DNA of 64,000 nt from Flavihumibacter cheonanensis (GCF_022352215.1 NZ_JAKRWF010000002.1:434001-498000); one strand, 5' to 3'; positions 33,509 to 41,930 are shown, counted from the first letter of the stretch. The notes: generated by a model from the letters alone, not told the origin. Program-made: numbers and translations.

Positions 33509-34649
33509 TTGTCCAGGTTAGCAAAGCGGCTATCAACCATCCCACAACTTGTAAGCTCCCGGGGTGTTGGTAGCTGCTTTTTTTATTTCCAACAGCTACT
33601 AATAAGATAACCAGTGAAACAGGAAGGATGATGCCATTTATCAGTCCTGCCGCCAATAATAACTGCACCGGCTTTCCCCAGAACAAAAAGAATATGGCAG
33701 AACTAATAATAAATAGTTGTATTCCTTTTTCAGGCTGTTTGTCCAGCCAGGGCAAATAGGTCCTTGCAAAGGAGATCGAAGTATATGCGGAACCGAGTAC
33801 AGATGTTACTGCTGCACACCACATAACGATACCGAATAACCGAAATCCGGTTTCTGCTGCTGCCTGTCTGAATACCTCTGCGGATGGATTTCCTGATGCA
33901 GGCAGTAATCCCCTGCTTGCAACACCCAATGCGGCAAGAAACAAGAGATAACGCATTATCGAGGCTGTCAAAATTCCGGTAATGGCTGATCTCCTCACCG
34001 TCTTCAGCGTAATCTCTTCTGTTTTTGAGGCTTCCAGTATTCGGTGCGCCCCGGCAAAACAGATATATCCTCCAACAGTTCCTCCCACGATGGTAAGCAA
34101 AGCTTTGTAATCAAACCTGCTGGGCAGTACGGTTTGTATGGCAAGTTCTCCAAGTGGCGGTGAAGACGATACAGCAACATATCCGGTTAAAATGATCATA
34201 CATATGCCCATCCATTTAACAGCCTGATCCATAAATGGCAGTGCACGCTGCCTGCTCATCATCAGCAGCAGGATGAATCCTACGCTGATGGCTGCACCTA
34301 TTCGGTTAGGGATCCCTGTTATAGTTTCTAATCCCAGTCCCGCTCCGGCAATATTCCCGATATTAAAAGCAAATCCGCCCGTTACGATCAGCAGTGCCAG
34401 CACTTTCCCTAATCCAGGTAATAAGGAATCCGCCACCTGGTTGGCAGTTTGCCGGCGGGCAAAGATGATCTGCCATACATTGAGCTGAACACCTATGTCG
34501 AGCAGAATGGATACCAGGATGATGCAACTGAAGGAAGCAAGTAACTCCTGTGTGAATACGGTGGTTTGAGTAAGAAAACCCGGACCGATGGCTGAAGTTG
34601 CCATCAGGAAAGCTGCTGCCCAAAAGCCGGATGAAGTTTTATTCTTCAT
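33483..34649 (-). CDS. NRAMP-like transporter of the 5-oxoprolinase cluster (YcsG type)
   Basis: This 388-residue protein has about eleven membrane helices and resembles the NRAMP superfamily, as does YcsG, which neighbours ycsF and kipI/kipA in Bacillus. The first helix reads SAIGPGFLTQTTVF where metal transporters have DPGN. The sixth-helix region GGTVGGYICFAGAHR has no metal-binding MPH. Classical Mn/Fe transport is therefore doubtful, and uptake of 5-oxoproline or another solute is possible. It overlaps pxpA by 4 bases (ATGA), so it belongs to the pxp unit. Confidence 0.85.
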   Translation of the reverse strand: MKNKTSSGFWAAAFLMATSAIGPGFLTQTTVFTQELLASFSCIILVSILLDIGVQLNVWQIIFARRQTANQVADSLLPGLGKVLALLIVTGGFAFNIGNIAGAGLGLETITGIPNRIGAAISVGFILLLMMSRQRALPFMDQAVKWMGICMIILTGYVAVSSSPPLGELAIQTVLPSRFDYKALLTIVGGTVGGYICFAGAHRILEASKTEEITLKTVRRSAITGILTASIMRYLLFLAALGVASRGLLPASGNPSAEVFRQAAAETGFRLFGIVMWCAAVTSVLGSAYTSISFARTYLPWLDKQPEKGIQLFIISSAIFFLFWGKPVQLLLAAGLINGIILPVSLVILLVAVGNKKSSYQHPGSLQVVGWLIAALLTWTTIQVLLQN

Positions 34650-35365
34650 GCAGGATTGGACAGTTGCAGAAATTCATGAATGCTTTTCGCCAGTTCAACC
34701 GCGGTCGAACCATCGCCATGGATGCAAAGTGTAGCTGCTTTCAGGGGAATCCAGTTGTCTTCAATTGTTCGTACCCGTTGATTTAGGAGAATCTCTTTCA
34801 CCTGTTGAAGCACTTCTTCCTTATTTTGAAGTACTGCGTTTGGTAACTGCCTCGATGCTAATTCTCCGGATGCAGTATAACGACGATCAGCAAACGCTTC
34901 TTCTTTCACTGTCAGACCGGCTTCCTTTCCCAGTTTTGCCAGTACACTATTGCTGAGGGCGTACAATTGAAGGGTAGGATTGAAACTTTTTATAGCAGTA
35001 ATAATGGCTGCTGCTACTATTGGATCTTTTGCTGCCTGATTGTAGAGCGCTCCATGAGGTTTGACATGTTTCATGGGGTAATTGTGAAACCTGCAAAGTG
35101 CATCAATGGCGCCCAGTTGATAGAGTATCAATGTAACTAGTTCGGCTGCAGGCAGCTGTTGTTCTGTTCTTCCAAAGTTTGCCCGATCATTCCAGGATGG
35201 GTGGGCTCCAACCTGAACCCCCAGTTTTTTAGCCAATGCAATGGTGTTTGAAATTTCAACCGGGGATCCGGCATGCAGTCCGCAGGATATATTCGCAGCA
35301 TGTATAAAGGGAAGTATGGATGCATCTGTTCCTGTGCCTTCCCCAAGATCGCAGTTGAGTTCCAT
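34646..35365 (-). CDS. pxpA: 5-oxoprolinase subunit A (LamB/YcsF family)
   Basis: This 239-residue protein shows the LamB/YcsF family signatures: MELNCDLGEGTGTDASILPFIHAANISCGLHAGSP at the N-terminus, VGAHPSWNDRANFGR, HVKPHGALYNQA, EEAFADRRYTASGEL and LCIHGD near the end. PxpA works with PxpB and PxpC to hydrolyse 5-oxoproline (pyroglutamate) to glutamate with ATP, removing an unavoidable glutamine-breakdown product. Gene order on the minus strand is pxpB, pxpC, pxpA, transporter, with overlaps or small gaps. Confidence 0.95.
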   Translation of the reverse strand: MELNCDLGEGTGTDASILPFIHAANISCGLHAGSPVEISNTIALAKKLGVQVGAHPSWNDRANFGRTEQQLPAAELVTLILYQLGAIDALCRFHNYPMKHVKPHGALYNQAAKDPIVAAAIITAIKSFNPTLQLYALSNSVLAKLGKEAGLTVKEEAFADRRYTASGELASRQLPNAVLQNKEEVLQQVKEILLNQRVRTIEDNWIPLKAATLCIHGDGSTAVELAKSIHEFLQLSNPA

Positions 35366-35376
35366 CCGGTAGCTGT

Positions 35377-36348
35377 TTAGGAGAAATAAAGATAATAGTC
35401 GCGTTTGAGCTGGAGTAATTGCTTTTCTCTTTCGAATAACAGGGTTTCTGCATCCGAAAGCGCAATTTTTTTGAAATTAATGGTGCTTCCCGGAGGCTTT
35501 TGGGCTGCGAGGTGAATATCTACAGCTGCAACCTGACCAATCCTTGGGTACCCGCCGGTGGTTTGAGCATCTGCCATCAGTAATAATATTTGTCCATCCG
35601 GACTAACCTGCATTGTTCCGGGCAGCACAGGCTGGGATAACAGCTCTCCGGATCCTTCACGTTCCAGTTGGGGTCCCTGAAGCCTAAAACCCATGCGGTT
35701 GGATGCGAGCCCCAACTGGAAACCAGTTTGCTCCAGTAAAAGCCTGGATTCTTCAGTGAACCAGGTATACTCTGGTCCAGGAAAAAATCGAATCTCCTGC
35801 TGAGCATAATTTGGGGTGATTGCCGGACTAAGGCGAACCTGGCCACTTAGCTTTGATAGATAATGCATAATATGTTGGCCATCTTGCTCCGGGAAATGGG
35901 AAACAGGAAGATGATCACCAGGTTGAAGCACCTTACCATTCAGACCGCCAATCTTTGATGGCAAATGAGTAGACCGGCTATCAAATTGCGGTTTTGTACG
36001 GATGCCACCATGGATAGACAGATAAGCAAATCCAACCTCGCGGGGAAAGAGCTGGAGAAATTCACCCTCTTTAACAAGGAAGGGTTGCCAGTAGGCAACA
36101 GGTCGTCCACTCACAAATCCTTCATAGCCTTTACCAGTAAGTGCTACCAGGCTGGTTCGACCAAAACTGGCGGAAAAAGCACCATTACTTACTTCCAGGC
36201 AGGCAGCCGAGTCTTCATTTCCGACTAACAGGTTGCCTATACGCGATGCGAGAGAATCCATGCATCCACTGGTGGGTATACCCTGGTTTCGGTGACCAAA
36301 TCGACCCTGGTCCTGAATGGTGGAGATACCGGTTTTAAGGATTCTCAT
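35377..36348 (-). CDS. pxpC: 5-oxoprolinase subunit C (KipA-type, biotin-dependent carboxyltransferase domain)
   Basis: This 323-residue protein belongs to the KipA/allophanate hydrolase subunit 2 family. Motifs are TIQDQGRFGHRNQGIPTSGCMD near the N-terminus, AYLSIHGGI, FFPGPEYTWF, SNRMGFRLQGP and QTTGGYPRIGQV. It supplies one half of the ATP-dependent 5-oxoprolinase. The start overlaps the 3' end of pxpB by 14 bases, which indicates translational coupling. pxpA follows after 11 bases. Confidence 0.94.
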   Translation of the reverse strand: MRILKTGISTIQDQGRFGHRNQGIPTSGCMDSLASRIGNLLVGNEDSAACLEVSNGAFSASFGRTSLVALTGKGYEGFVSGRPVAYWQPFLVKEGEFLQLFPREVGFAYLSIHGGIRTKPQFDSRSTHLPSKIGGLNGKVLQPGDHLPVSHFPEQDGQHIMHYLSKLSGQVRLSPAITPNYAQQEIRFFPGPEYTWFTEESRLLLEQTGFQLGLASNRMGFRLQGPQLEREGSGELLSQPVLPGTMQVSPDGQILLLMADAQTTGGYPRIGQVAAVDIHLAAQKPPGSTINFKKIALSDAETLLFEREKQLLQLKRDYYLYFS

Positions 36349-37066
36349 GCTGGTTCAGGTATTGAAAGGTATTGGAATCAATAGGCGTAAATCGTACGCT
36401 GTCACCTGGTTTGAACAGGCAACTATTCTGATCGGAGGGGTTAAAAACGGAAAGGGGAGTCCGGCCAATGATTTGCCATCCGCCCGGAGAAGTATTTGGA
36501 TAAATCCCTGTCTGTTGCCCGGCGATGCCCACTGAACCTGCTGGCACCTGCAGAGCAGGAGTGGCTTTTCGCGGCATGGCAAGTGAATCGGGGAGCAGGC
36601 CCATGTAGGCAAATCCCGGATTAAAGCCAATCATGAATACATACCAATCCTGGGAGCAATGAGCTTCGATGATGGATTCCGGATGGGTCTGGTGGTAACT
36701 TGCAACGGCTTGAAGATCTGGTGCCATAGAGCCTTCATAGCAAACAGGAATAAGGTGGTGGGTCGCATCCGGAAGGGCTATTCTGTTATCTCCTGAATTT
36801 AGAGTAAGCCTCTTTTGAATTTCTTCATGAACAAAGGCCAGCGGGGAGCGCTGGCCTTCTAAAAAAAGTCGAGCCGGGTTAAAAAAAACCGTTAGGCTGT
36901 TGTATGTTATAGAACTGTCCAGGAATCCGCAGAATTGGTCCTGGTGGAAAACCTGCTGCAGTTGAAGTAGTTGCTGGTGGGCTGGTATAGAAATCTCCCT
37001 GCCATGTTCAATGGTAATGGCTGATTCAGCAATCGGGTAAATATGGAAGGAGTCTTCCTTTGCCAA
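36335..37066 (-). CDS. pxpB: 5-oxoprolinase subunit B (KipI-type)
   Basis: This 243-residue protein belongs to the KipI/allophanate hydrolase subunit 1 family. Motifs are LIPVCYEG, FMIGFNPGFAYMGLLPDSLAMPRK, VPAGSVGIAGQQTGIYPNTSPGGWQIIGRTP and the late FKPGDSVRFTPI. Its N-terminal region is the cyclophilin-like part. In Bacillus, KipI also inhibits the sporulation kinase KinA, a role not expected here. It lies 10 bases after the nfuA-like gene, so the pxp unit may be read from the promoter at 37693. Confidence 0.94.
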   Translation of the reverse strand: MAKEDSFHIYPIAESAITIEHGREISIPAHQQLLQLQQVFHQDQFCGFLDSSITYNSLTVFFNPARLFLEGQRSPLAFVHEEIQKRLTLNSGDNRIALPDATHHLIPVCYEGSMAPDLQAVASYHQTHPESIIEAHCSQDWYVFMIGFNPGFAYMGLLPDSLAMPRKATPALQVPAGSVGIAGQQTGIYPNTSPGGWQIIGRTPLSVFNPSDQNSCLFKPGDSVRFTPIDSNTFQYLNQHENP

Positions 37067-37076
37067 AATGCCTGTT

Positions 37077-37673
37077 TTATTCTGCTTCTGCCACTACCTC
37101 TTTTACTTCGGGAATCATTCGTTTCATCATGCCCTCAATACCTGCCTTCAGGGTGATCATGCTGCTGGGACAACCACTGCAGGATCCCTGCATCATCAGG
37201 TTCACCACACCATCCTGGTAGCTTTTGAACTGGATAGCACCACCATCCATTTCAACTGCTGGTTTCACATAGTTTTCAAGCAATTCTTTGATACGCTTCA
37301 CTACATCATCGTCATCCGCACTTACTTCATTACTTCCCTGGGGCTTCAATGCCGCAATCTCTTCCTCATTCACAACCACCTTGCCTTCTTCCAGGTAGTC
37401 TTTCAGGAATTGGCGGATGGAAGGAATAACATCACTCCATTCAGTTTCCGGAGTTTTGGTAAGTGTTACAAAATTGCTGGCGATAAAAACGCTTTTTATA
37501 AATGGAAAGCCGAAAAGTTCCATAGCCAGCGGAGAAGCTTTGGCGCTCTCCATATCTGGCAGATCAATGCTGCGGCCTGGATACAGAAGTCTATTGGCTA
37601 CAAACTTCATAGTCTCCGGGTTCGGAGTCATTTCTGTATAAATGCTGATAACAGGATTTCCAGTCTTGATCAT
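37077..37673 (-). CDS. NfuA/NifU-like Fe-S cluster carrier
   Basis: This 198-residue protein has an N-terminal Nfu_N domain (TEMTPNPETMKFVANRLL) and a C-terminal NifU domain with the cluster-binding CxxC in MMQGSCSGCPSSMITLKAGIE. An acidic linker (SADDDDVV) joins them. Nfu proteins hand [4Fe-4S] clusters to client enzymes. Length and domain order match Bacteroidota homologues. It is upstream of pxpB by 10 bases and has an exact -7 element 19 bases before its ATG, so it probably leads the transcript. Confidence 0.93.
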   Translation of the reverse strand: MIKTGNPVISIYTEMTPNPETMKFVANRLLYPGRSIDLPDMESAKASPLAMELFGFPFIKSVFIASNFVTLTKTPETEWSDVIPSIRQFLKDYLEEGKVVVNEEEIAALKPQGSNEVSADDDDVVKRIKELLENYVKPAVEMDGGAIQFKSYQDGVVNLMMQGSCSGCPSSMITLKAGIEGMMKRMIPEVKEVVAEAE

Positions 37674-37692
37674 AATTCAACACGTTTAACTG

Positions 37693-37700
37693 CAAAAATA
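37693..37700 (-). promoter_or_regulatory. -7 promoter element of the nfuA-like/pxp unit
   Basis: The minus strand reads TATTTTTG, an exact TAnnTTTG match 19 bases before the ATG at 37673. Confidence 0.5.
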
Positions 37701-37757
37701 ACAAATGCCAGCCGGGTATGTTTGTGAATTTAGGAAAACTTATGAAGGAAGGCTGAC

Positions 37758-38150
37758 TTAATGAGTACAATCGCTGGTATGGCAATGATTGGCCCTGCGA
37801 CAAAGCTGATAATTTCGGAAATGGGCATAAACGATAGCGATCACTGCCGGAACCAGGAACCAGAGTTGCCATTCATGCCATAGTTGTTTGGCCAGGAGCA
37901 ACAGAATTCCGATTCCGAAGAGGATATAGGGACTTGCTTTATGATGGTGTCTTTTGTATCCATGCCAGAGTGCATTTGCTCCGATAATAAAAGCGATGAG
38001 GATCATTAAATACTCAAAGGCTTCATTATCAATGATATTAGTTCCAAAAATGGGAAGACTTGTGAGAATTAAAGGCAATACTGCACAGTGAATGGCACAG
38101 GCTATGGAGGTTGCTATACCCAGGGCGTCCCAGTTAATCTTAAATGACAT
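37758..38150 (-). CDS. MerC-domain membrane protein
   Basis: This 130-residue protein has about four membrane helices and the MerC signature IATSIACAIHCAVLPLILT in the first helix, with paired cysteines for metal binding. MerC proteins carry Hg(II) or, in Bacteroidota, probably other metals. A His-rich stretch (YKRHHHKASP) and a C-terminal CRRANHCHTSDCTH add further ligands, which suggests zinc or copper handling. It is divergent from SCO1 and the Fur-family gene. A palindrome between -7 element and upstream region (38172-38186) may be its operator. Confidence 0.87.
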   Translation of the reverse strand: MSFKINWDALGIATSIACAIHCAVLPLILTSLPIFGTNIIDNEAFEYLMILIAFIIGANALWHGYKRHHHKASPYILFGIGILLLLAKQLWHEWQLWFLVPAVIAIVYAHFRNYQLCRRANHCHTSDCTH

Positions 38151-38157
38151 CGGACGG

Positions 38158-38165
38158 CAAAAGTA
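38158..38165 (-). promoter_or_regulatory. -7 promoter element of the merC-like gene
   Basis: The minus strand reads TACTTTTG, an exact TAnnTTTG match 7 bases before the ATG at 38150. The palindrome at 38172-38186 lies directly upstream, within the -7/-33 spacer. Confidence 0.55.
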
Positions 38166-38171
38166 AACAGA

Positions 38172-38186
38172 TGCAACTTTGTTGCA
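38172..38186. promoter_or_regulatory. Candidate Zur/Fur-type operator in the merC promoter
   Basis: TGCAACTTTGTTGCA is a perfect inverted repeat with 6-base arms and a 3-base centre. It sits between the -7 element and the expected -33 position of the merC promoter, ideal for repression. The Fur-family gene at 38948 encodes an obvious candidate regulator. Confidence 0.5.
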
Positions 38187-38202
38187 AAATAATTTTTACT
38201 TT

Positions 38203-38264
38203 CACCGGACGGGTGGCATCGGTCGGGAGGCATCCGCCGAAGGCGCATGACACCGGTCGGGTGG
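38203..38264. repeat. GC-rich palindromic repeat, copy C (merC/SCO1 intergenic)
   Basis: This copy contains CACCGGACGGGTGGCATC, then GGTCGGG, CATCCGCC, and ends CACCGGTCGGGTGG. The blocks match copies A, B, D and E. It lies immediately upstream of the SCO1 -7 element (38276-38283), so it occupies the place of the -33 region. Confidence 0.72.
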
Positions 38265-38275
38265 TGGAAGAATCG

Positions 38276-38283
38276 TAAATTTG
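38276..38283 (+). promoter_or_regulatory. -7 promoter element of the SCO1-fur unit
   Basis: TAAATTTG is an exact TAnnTTTG match, ending 5 bases before the ATG at 38289. The transcript would be nearly leaderless. Confidence 0.5.
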
Positions 38284-38288
38284 CGGGT

Positions 38289-38936
38289 ATGAATAAGAAG
38301 TCATTATTTTTCCTGGCGTTTTTTGCCGTGCTCTTTGTAGGGTTTGTGTTTGCCATGAGCAAGCTGCTGCCAGGATTCGGGGAGGTTAAAATGCCGGTAC
38401 TGAGTTATGTTCAACCTTTCCGGTTCAATGATCAGTATGGAAATTCCTTCAACCAGGAGAAGGTACAGGGTAAGGTTTATGTAGCGGAATACTTTTTCAC
38501 AACCTGTCCGGGTATTTGTCCGAAGATGAATAACAACATGAAAAAAGTATTCGAGACATATAAGAACAATCCTGATTTCATGATCTTATCGCATTCGGTG
38601 GATCCTGCAACTGATACAGTAGCAAGGATGCGGGTGTATGCAGATTCTATGGGTGTCAACAATGCCAACTGGTTTTTCCTAACCGGTCCGAAAGACAGTT
38701 TATACCTGGCAGCACGGGTAAGTTATTTACTGGATGATCCTAAAAACAATAATGAATACATCGAGGACCAGTTCATCCATACCCAGTTTTTTGCATTGGT
38801 TGACCGTGCCGGCCGGGTTCGTCGAATATATGATGGCCTGAAAAAGGAGGAAGTAGATCAGATGATTGAAGACATACCTGTTTTATTGAAGGAGCCTCAA
38901 ACCGACGCCTCCCGTTTGCCAAAGACAACTTTCTAA
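38289..38936 (+). CDS. SCO1/SenC family protein (copper chaperone for cytochrome oxidase)
   Basis: This 215-residue protein has an N-terminal membrane anchor (LFFLAFFAVLFVGFVFAM) and a thioredoxin-fold domain with the copper motif CxxxC in YFFTTCPGICPKM and the distal His in IHTQFFALVD. SCO proteins deliver copper to the CuA site of cytochrome c oxidase or act as thiol reductases in the periplasm. The ATG at 38289 follows the promoter and gives a proper anchor. The Fur-family gene follows by 11 bases. Confidence 0.93.
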   Translation: MNKKSLFFLAFFAVLFVGFVFAMSKLLPGFGEVKMPVLSYVQPFRFNDQYGNSFNQEKVQGKVYVAEYFFTTCPGICPKMNNNMKKVFETYKNNPDFMILSHSVDPATDTVARMRVYADSMGVNNANWFFLTGPKDSLYLAARVSYLLDDPKNNNEYIEDQFIHTQFFALVDRAGRVRRIYDGLKKEEVDQMIEDIPVLLKEPQTDASRLPKTTF

Positions 38937-38947
38937 TAACGTACACT

Positions 38948-39364
38948 ATGCAGGAAGCCGTACAGGATATTTTGAAAAAAAATCAGTTGAGCATCACCGG
39001 TAGTCGGGTTAAGATTCTCGAATTATTCCTGGAACAGCAGGGAGCTCTTGCTCACGGAGATATCGAACGCAGAACTGGTGAGAAGTTTGATCGTGTTACT
39101 GTTTATCGGACGCTTCAGGTATTTCTGAACAAAGGTATCATACATTCTATTCCTACATCAGATAATAGTGTGTTGTATGCATTGTGCAAAGATGATTGTG
39201 GAGAAGGTCATCACCACGATAATCATGTTCACTTTGTATGCGATGCGTGTGGAACTACTATGTGCCTGGATGATGTAACGGTACCGGCTATACGTTTACC
39301 AAAAGGTTTTAAGTTTAACCAGATTCAGGTCGTTGTAAATGGAAGATGCAAAGACTGCAATTAG
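38948..39364 (+). CDS. Fur-family transcriptional repressor (Fur/Zur type)
   Basis: This 138-residue protein has an N-terminal winged helix (SRVKILELF, RRTGEKFDRVTVYRTLQVF) and a C-terminal metal and dimer domain with GHHHDNHVHFVCDACGTTMCL and a final CKDC. The His cluster and two CxxC pairs fit a Zn structural site plus a regulatory metal site. Fur (iron) and Zur (zinc) cannot be separated by motif. Its neighbours, a merC-like gene and SCO1, point to zinc or copper handling. It is co-transcribed with SCO1 and ends at a weak terminator. Confidence 0.92.
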   Translation: MQEAVQDILKKNQLSITGSRVKILELFLEQQGALAHGDIERRTGEKFDRVTVYRTLQVFLNKGIIHSIPTSDNSVLYALCKDDCGEGHHHDNHVHFVCDACGTTMCLDDVTVPAIRLPKGFKFNQIQVVVNGRCKDCN

Positions 39365-39379
39365 AATTAGTTCAAAAAT

Positions 39380-39413
39380 AAAGCCCCGATGTAGACACAC
39401 CGGGACTTTTGGT
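39380..39413 (+). terminator. Terminator after the Fur-family gene
   Basis: The arms AAAG-C-CCCG (39380-39388) and CGGG-A-CTTT (39401-39409) form a hairpin with one mismatch, followed by T-rich bases. Confidence 0.6.
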
Positions 39414-39555
39414 TAAGGCTCTGATTAGTAGCTATTTTAAGAATCTGTTCGGATTCGTAGTATCTTTCTAAGTGTTTTCTTGTACAAATATATTGTTATA
39501 AATCATACTTTTCAAATTTTACCCATACCCTAATGTGGGTATTTTTTTGGACTGT

Positions 39556-41271
39556 TTAAAGTTTTACCATCTCGGAAGCTACAAAGTCCATCAATGTTTT
39601 AACACGGGTGGGTCCCAGGTCAAACGGTATGCCGGCAGCCTGGTACAATTCAGGCAGCGTACGGGTTCCTCCCAGGGCAAGAGCCCGGCTATAATTGTCA
39701 AGAGCTTCTTCCTTGTTCTCCTTAAACTGCATCCACATGCCAATCGCTCCAAGCTGCGCAATTCCATATTCAATGTAGTAAAAGGGAACTTCGAATAAAT
39801 GAAGCTGACGCTGCCAGCTATATTTCCTGAATTCCTCCAACCCGCTTAGGTCCAGCACACCAGTTGAAAACTCATCATTTATTTCCATCCATTTTGCAGC
39901 ACGCTCTTCAAGCGTATGTTGCGGGTTTTCATACACCCAATGCTGGAACTTATCAATGATGGCGATCCAGGGGAAAATGGTAATCACTCTTTCCAGCTGG
40001 TGTTCTTTTGCCCGTTTCAGTTCTTCAGAATTGTTAAAAAAACTGTGCCAGTAATCCATACTGAATAACTCCATACTCATACTTGCCACTTCGGCAATTT
40101 CCATCGGGTATTCCTTAAATGATGAAAGCCGCAGTGGGTGGGCAAGAAAGCTATGAATCGCATGTCCGCCTTCATGTACCATGGTGGTAACATCGTGCAT
40201 TTGTCCGGCTGCGTTCATAAAAATAAAGGGCGCACCACTCTCTGCGAGTGGACAATTATACCCACCTGGGGCTTTTCCTTTTCTGCTTTCGAGGTCCAAA
40301 TGCCCCATCTTTTTCATGGTAATGAGGCATTCAGCAAATAAAGGGCGAAGCTGTTGAAAACAACTGATCGTTTTTTCCAGCAACTCTTCGCCTGTTTTGA
40401 ATGGATGAAGTGGTTCAACACCGGCTGGTTCTGCTTCGGTATCCCAGGGTCGAAGGGTATCCAATCCCAGTTTTTCCTTTTTCTTTTTATAGATTTCAGC
40501 AACGAGTGGAACTACATGCTGTTTTACAGCATCGTGGAATGCGAAACAATCCTCTTTGGTATAATCAAAGCGGCCCATTTCTGCGAATTTATAATCGCGG
40601 TAATTGGCGAACCCCGCATTTAGTGCTACCTGGTGGCGTTTCTGAACTAATCCAGTGAACAATTCATTTAACTGGTTGCGATCCTGGTAACGGCGCTCCT
40701 GAATACTCCTGTAAACCGCTTCCCGCTTGCTTCTGTCAGGATGCTCCAGAAATTTGGAAGCTTGCTGCAGGGTATATTCTTTGCCATCCACCGTAACGCT
40801 CATCTTTCCGGAAATGACTCCATATTGTTGGGCCATCACCGATAAATCAGCTTGTAATGGAATATTTTCTTCCCGGTAAAGATCAATTGATTTCTTAACT
40901 GAACGCAGGTAGGTAAAATACTCTTTCTGATCGAGTGCTTTGGTATATTCATTGCTGATCAGCTTTCGGTTCAGCTGATCGGCATAGGGCTGGATTTTCG
41001 GCTGAATCTCCATCACAAAAAAAGTGAAAGCCTCTTCCAGCTCCTTATTTTCCGTATCACAGGTCATCCGGATCTGTCTCCAGCAGGCGTCTTCACTAAC
41101 CGCAGCTTCCAGTTCACTGCTGTCTGCCAGCCATTTTTCCAGTTCATCCAAAGAGTGAATGGGCCGGTCAAGCAGGTCTTTAAAATATGGTTCCAACGTT
41201 TCCCAGCTACTAACCGTAAAGTCAGACGGCAGGAAATGCCTGGGAGTTTTCTGAATATTGGCGATCGACAT
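39556..41271 (-). CDS. M3 family oligoendopeptidase
   Basis: This 571-residue protein is an M3-type (PepF/thimet-like) zinc peptidase. The zinc motif HEXXH is in TTMVHEGGHAIHSFLAHPLR and the third ligand Glu in PMEIAEVASMSMELF. It cleaves short peptides in the cytoplasm. The frame extends upstream through the end of the DUF5606 gene, but the ATG at 41271 (MSIANIQKTPRHFL) gives normal family length and follows the DUF5606 stop by 10 bases. Co-transcription with DUF5606 is likely. Confidence 0.93.
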   Translation of the reverse strand: MSIANIQKTPRHFLPSDFTVSSWETLEPYFKDLLDRPIHSLDELEKWLADSSELEAAVSEDACWRQIRMTCDTENKELEEAFTFFVMEIQPKIQPYADQLNRKLISNEYTKALDQKEYFTYLRSVKKSIDLYREENIPLQADLSVMAQQYGVISGKMSVTVDGKEYTLQQASKFLEHPDRSKREAVYRSIQERRYQDRNQLNELFTGLVQKRHQVALNAGFANYRDYKFAEMGRFDYTKEDCFAFHDAVKQHVVPLVAEIYKKKKEKLGLDTLRPWDTEAEPAGVEPLHPFKTGEELLEKTISCFQQLRPLFAECLITMKKMGHLDLESRKGKAPGGYNCPLAESGAPFIFMNAAGQMHDVTTMVHEGGHAIHSFLAHPLRLSSFKEYPMEIAEVASMSMELFSMDYWHSFFNNSEELKRAKEHQLERVITIFPWIAIIDKFQHWVYENPQHTLEERAAKWMEINDEFSTGVLDLSGLEEFRKYSWQRQLHLFEVPFYYIEYGIAQLGAIGMWMQFKENKEEALDNYSRALALGGTRTLPELYQAAGIPFDLGPTRVKTLMDFVASEMVKL

Positions 41272-41281
41272 AAGCAATAAA

Positions 41282-41890
41282 TTATTCTTCTGATTTTTTC
41301 TTGCGGGCCGTTTTCTTAGGTTTTTCTTCTGTTGTTTCAGAATCAGTCGCCTCTTCTGCTGCTTTTTTAGGAGCTGCTTTTTTCTTAGCCTTTGGTTTTT
41401 CTGTCGCCGCATCCTCCTCTGACGGGTCAACTTCTTTCTTCACCGCTTTTTTGGCTTTTGCCGGAGCCTCTTCTTCCACCACCGTTTCTTCTTCCGGAGC
41501 TGCGGCTTCTGAGAGTTTGAACTCTATGTTGTTTTTGTCGATGATTTCAAACCATTTCACCATTTTCTTCATATCGCTGGCGTAAACCCTTTCGAAATCC
41601 ATATCTGGATAGGTAGCCTCAAAATAGGCCTTCAATCCATTACCGTCTTTTACGTCCGGAAGCTTTGTTCCGCTGGCTTTCATGGATTTGAATATTTCAA
41701 CCAGGTTGATATTGTCACGTTTTGTATAAATCTCAATACTCTCCAGGTGAGAGAAATTATGCTTGCGGGAAGACACGAACTTGGTGGATTGATCCTCCAG
41801 GGAACGTACAATCGCTCCGTCCGTTTTACTGGCTACTAACTCAAACAATCCGGGTAATCCGGTTACGGCAATGATTCTGTTGTATTCCAT
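41282..41890 (-). CDS. DUF5606-domain protein with Lys/Ala/Glu-rich tail
   Basis: This 202-residue protein has a conserved N-terminal DUF5606 domain of about 140 residues (MEYNRIIAVTGLPGLFELVA, VSSRKHNFSHLESIEIYT, YASDMKKMVKWFEI). A low-complexity tail of alternating KKA, EEA and PK blocks ends KKTARKKKSEE. The tail resembles nucleic-acid-binding histone-like tails. The function is unknown. An upstream in-frame ATG at 42034 lies inside the response-regulator gene and would add unrelated sequence encoded by repeat D, so 41890 is preferred. Confidence 0.85.
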   Translation of the reverse strand: MEYNRIIAVTGLPGLFELVASKTDGAIVRSLEDQSTKFVSSRKHNFSHLESIEIYTKRDNINLVEIFKSMKASGTKLPDVKDGNGLKAYFEATYPDMDFERVYASDMKKMVKWFEIIDKNNIEFKLSEAAAPEEETVVEEEAPAKAKKAVKKEVDPSEEDAATEKPKAKKKAAPKKAAEEATDSETTEEKPKKTARKKKSEE

Positions 41891-41930
41891 ATCTTCAAAA
41901 TTGTAAGGGAGGTGCAAGATAAAACAATTT

